In this document: piece by piece, positions 62,678-64,000 of the stretch | Numbering within the stretch: the first letter of the stretch is position 1 | Layout: each line of letters begins with the position of its first letter | Assembly (NCBI GenBank): GCA_948099385.1 | Contig: CANUEZ040000024.1 | Coordinates: 23,428,501 to 23,492,500, forward strand | DNA from: Fasciola hepatica | Lineage: Eukaryota; Platyhelminthes; Trematoda; Plagiorchiida; Fasciolidae | DNA: 64,000 nucleotides | Direction: 5' to 3' | The notes under the pieces: generated by a model | Databases searched by the model: none | Told to the model about the DNA's origin: nothing | Seen by the model: only the letters and a program-made list of their open reading frames with translations | Translations under genes and position numbers: made by a program

Positions 62678-63117
62678 GACGACTTAAGAGAGGGGCTAAT
62701 CCAGGGACACATTTTAAGGACGATGGGTGATACACCGTCCGGACCGGATGGTTTGCATTCGTCCAGAGAACGCAGCGCTTGGTGGATCTTCCTAGTGCTA
62801 ATGTGAGGTTGAAAATGGGAGACAGAGGAGTAGGATAACGTGGAAATGGAGGCAAACCGGGAAGCAAAAACCTCGACTTTTTCGTGTGGTCCACAAACAA
62901 GATCACTTGAGGAATCACAGATGGGAGGGAGATTGCAAGGGCAAAAATTGCGGGAGACTACTTTGGAAGGGGACCAAAGTGTTCGGCTACCGGAAGCAGA
63001 TGAGAGTAAGCTTTCCAGCGGACGAAGCGTTCTTTGTTTCTCTGTATGGTTGACGAGCATCTGTTCCTGGCTTGCACGAAGCGGCTGTGGGAGTCGGGAG
63101 TGGGCGAGCGGCGTCAA
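62320..63117 (-). pseudogene. Jockey-like RT fingers with expanded (CT)n
   Basis: A 249-codon frame (63117-62368): linker, then LDECKPSGPDGVSPIVLKM, PWISPSLKSSF, a run of about 16 Leu-Ser pairs encoded by the microsatellite, RQLPTFLIPWKHIVVSFIPK, GDLSDPNNYRPIFLTSVISN and LLEREGLMS. Fingers motifs are present on both sides, so the repeat grew inside a conserved helix-turn without breaking the frame. The frame then shifts; GFRP-like and DNHGETH-like text continues to about 62320. Confidence 0.7.
62607..62673. repeat. (GA)n microsatellite within LINE RT
   Basis: About 33 GA units on the plus strand, (TC)n in the sense of the LINE, which encode alternating Leu and Ser. Confidence 0.95.
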
Positions 63118-64000
63118 CGGTGAAATGCTTCATACTTCGAGCGTACAGCGCGATCACATGCTTGGTTGGACCACTCGGGGGATTCGGGTTCGCAAATGAG
63201 AACGGAAACGTCTGAAGTAAAGCAGAAATCATTCCAAGGATAGGAGGTTTGGAAATCGCGGGAACCATCCCAGTTGGCTGAACTGTAGCGCCAAAGTGTG
63301 TGTCTCGAGGTAGGTGGAGGATCGGAGCGAGTAAAATTGACGGAACAGGAAATAATACAGTGGTCAAATGATTCAAGTGCAGAAAAAACAAAGATGCCTG
63401 CTAGCAGAGAAGGAACAGAAGTGAGAATAGGACCAAGGGTACGAGCACGATCGCCAGCTCGACCGGGAACACGTGTGAGGAGGTCAACAGGCTGGTAACC
63501 ACGGCGAAAGGTTCGGCGTCTCGCCCCAGTGCCGAAGTGTCCGATGAGTGGATCAATCAATCTCGATTGTGAACAATAAAATCTAAGATGGCAATATGGC
63601 AGTTGGGATCCGTAACAACCAAGTGCTCAATGTTCGAAGATAAGAAATCAAAGATCGATGGGTCGCTACTGTTGGGTGAACGGTAAACAACACAAAGTAG
63701 TGATTAAAATAAGGAAGTCGGAGCTTCAATCACCTCAACTGAAACTCACGACTGGAATAGTCAGCATTCTAGATTCTGGATGTGGCGAATGAGTGGTAGA
63801 TGAAGACACAGACATTAGCTTTAGGTGAAAAAGAGGAGTGAAAGGTATAGTTGGGAAATTGGAGGTGGATGGTGTCTGATGAGGCGGAGATTTGGGTTTC
63901 GGTCGAAAATAGGGCAAGAGAAGAGGAAAACTGGAGAAATTAGTGGATAGAATCGATAGTATGGTTCATTCCGCGAATGTTAGTAAGAGTGATGAGTTCA
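63117..64000 (-). pseudogene. Jockey-like endonuclease, partial
   Basis: From the right edge downward: ELITLTNIRGMNHTIDSI (endonuclease N-terminus), LALFSTETQISAS (catalytic Glu), VCVFIYHSFATSRI, then broken text with EID-like and DRARTLGPILTSVPSLLAG, and the end of the domain DHCIISCSVNF, YSSANWDGSRDFQTSYPWND (frame 63560-63114). It then leads into the linker. Several shifts. Confidence 0.65.

Larger units (their letters stand above)
60520..64000 (-). mobile_element. Jockey-like LINE, cut by the right window edge
   Basis: Minus-strand non-LTR element: endonuclease (64000-63117), RT first half (63117-62320), RT second half (61699-61135) and C-terminus (61080-60585). A foreign block at about 61790-62315 and a (CT)n microsatellite at 62607-62673 interrupt the RT. 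Motifs (VALDISKAFDRVWH-type palm, AGVPxGSVLxxTLF) belong to a Jockey-like group I know best from arthropods. The start of the endonuclease lies at the window edge. Confidence 0.75.

Noticed and set aside
1..64000. CRISPR array, bacterial defence system or operon
   Set aside because: No regularly spaced repeats, ribosome binding sites or prokaryotic genes; the window is eukaryotic.

Overview
The window is nuclear DNA of a metazoan, most likely a parasitic flatworm. The mix points that way: Pao/BEL and two Ty3/gypsy lineages, RTE-like and CR1/Jockey-like non-LTR elements, decayed Tc1 and pogo elements, intron-bearing host coding sequence and tRNA-derived SINEs. There are no operons, Shine-Dalgarno sites or bacterial genes. 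The species call is inference. Many open frames here begin at non-ATG codons, so boundaries are given from homology and stops.

Layout. 1-4990 (-): Pao/BEL element cut by the left edge, with integrase, RNase H, a long gag-protease-RT frame and gag. 6090-8395 (+): CR1-like LINE. 8995-10030 (+): decayed CR1-like ORF1/endonuclease. 10164-11460 (-): fragment of a first gypsy lineage (G1). 11862-18390 (-): old RTE-like LINE (called RTE-D), split by an inverted 5' piece of another LINE (RTE-B, 12037-12893) and by a full-length young LINE (RTE-A copy 1, 13582-17401, 11-bp target duplication). 19045-22060 (+): RTE-C. 22080-23510 (-): gag/protease of a second gypsy lineage (G2a). 23930-25190 (+): 5' half of RTE-E. 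25344-32545 (-): second G2 element (G2b), invaded by a SINE (27374-27525) and a complete decayed RTE-B (28461-32137). 32546-34460 (-): second RTE-C copy, nearly identical to the one at 19.5-20.9 kb. 35062-36591 (+): the one convincing host exon, SLAIN-like. 39155-42981 (+): RTE-A copy 2, intact, with a 12-bp target duplication. 43380-46790 (-): second decayed RTE-D, split by repeats and a SINE. 46.8-60.4 kb is gene-poor, with Tc1-like, pogo-like and SINE remnants and a (TA)n array. 60520-64000 (-): Jockey-like LINE with a (CT)n microsatellite expanded inside its RT frame.

How it works together. Almost everything is transposon biology with readable order: the RTE-D and gypsy layers are older; RTE-B, RTE-C and the SINEs landed in or near them; RTE-A is youngest. 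The two RTE-A copies encode about 98% identical proteins; copy 1 is broken by a 2-nt deletion just before the RT YADD motif, copy 2 is open for about 1,100 codons. The first 146 bases of RTE-A can be drawn as the nested P1-P4 arrangement of an HDV-like self-cleaving ribozyme, starting at its exact 5' nucleotide. Two tRNA-derived SINE families are visible, one with a tRNA-Gln-like head and one with a Leu/Ser-like head. I found no CRISPR array, rRNA, functional tRNA gene or prokaryote-type system.
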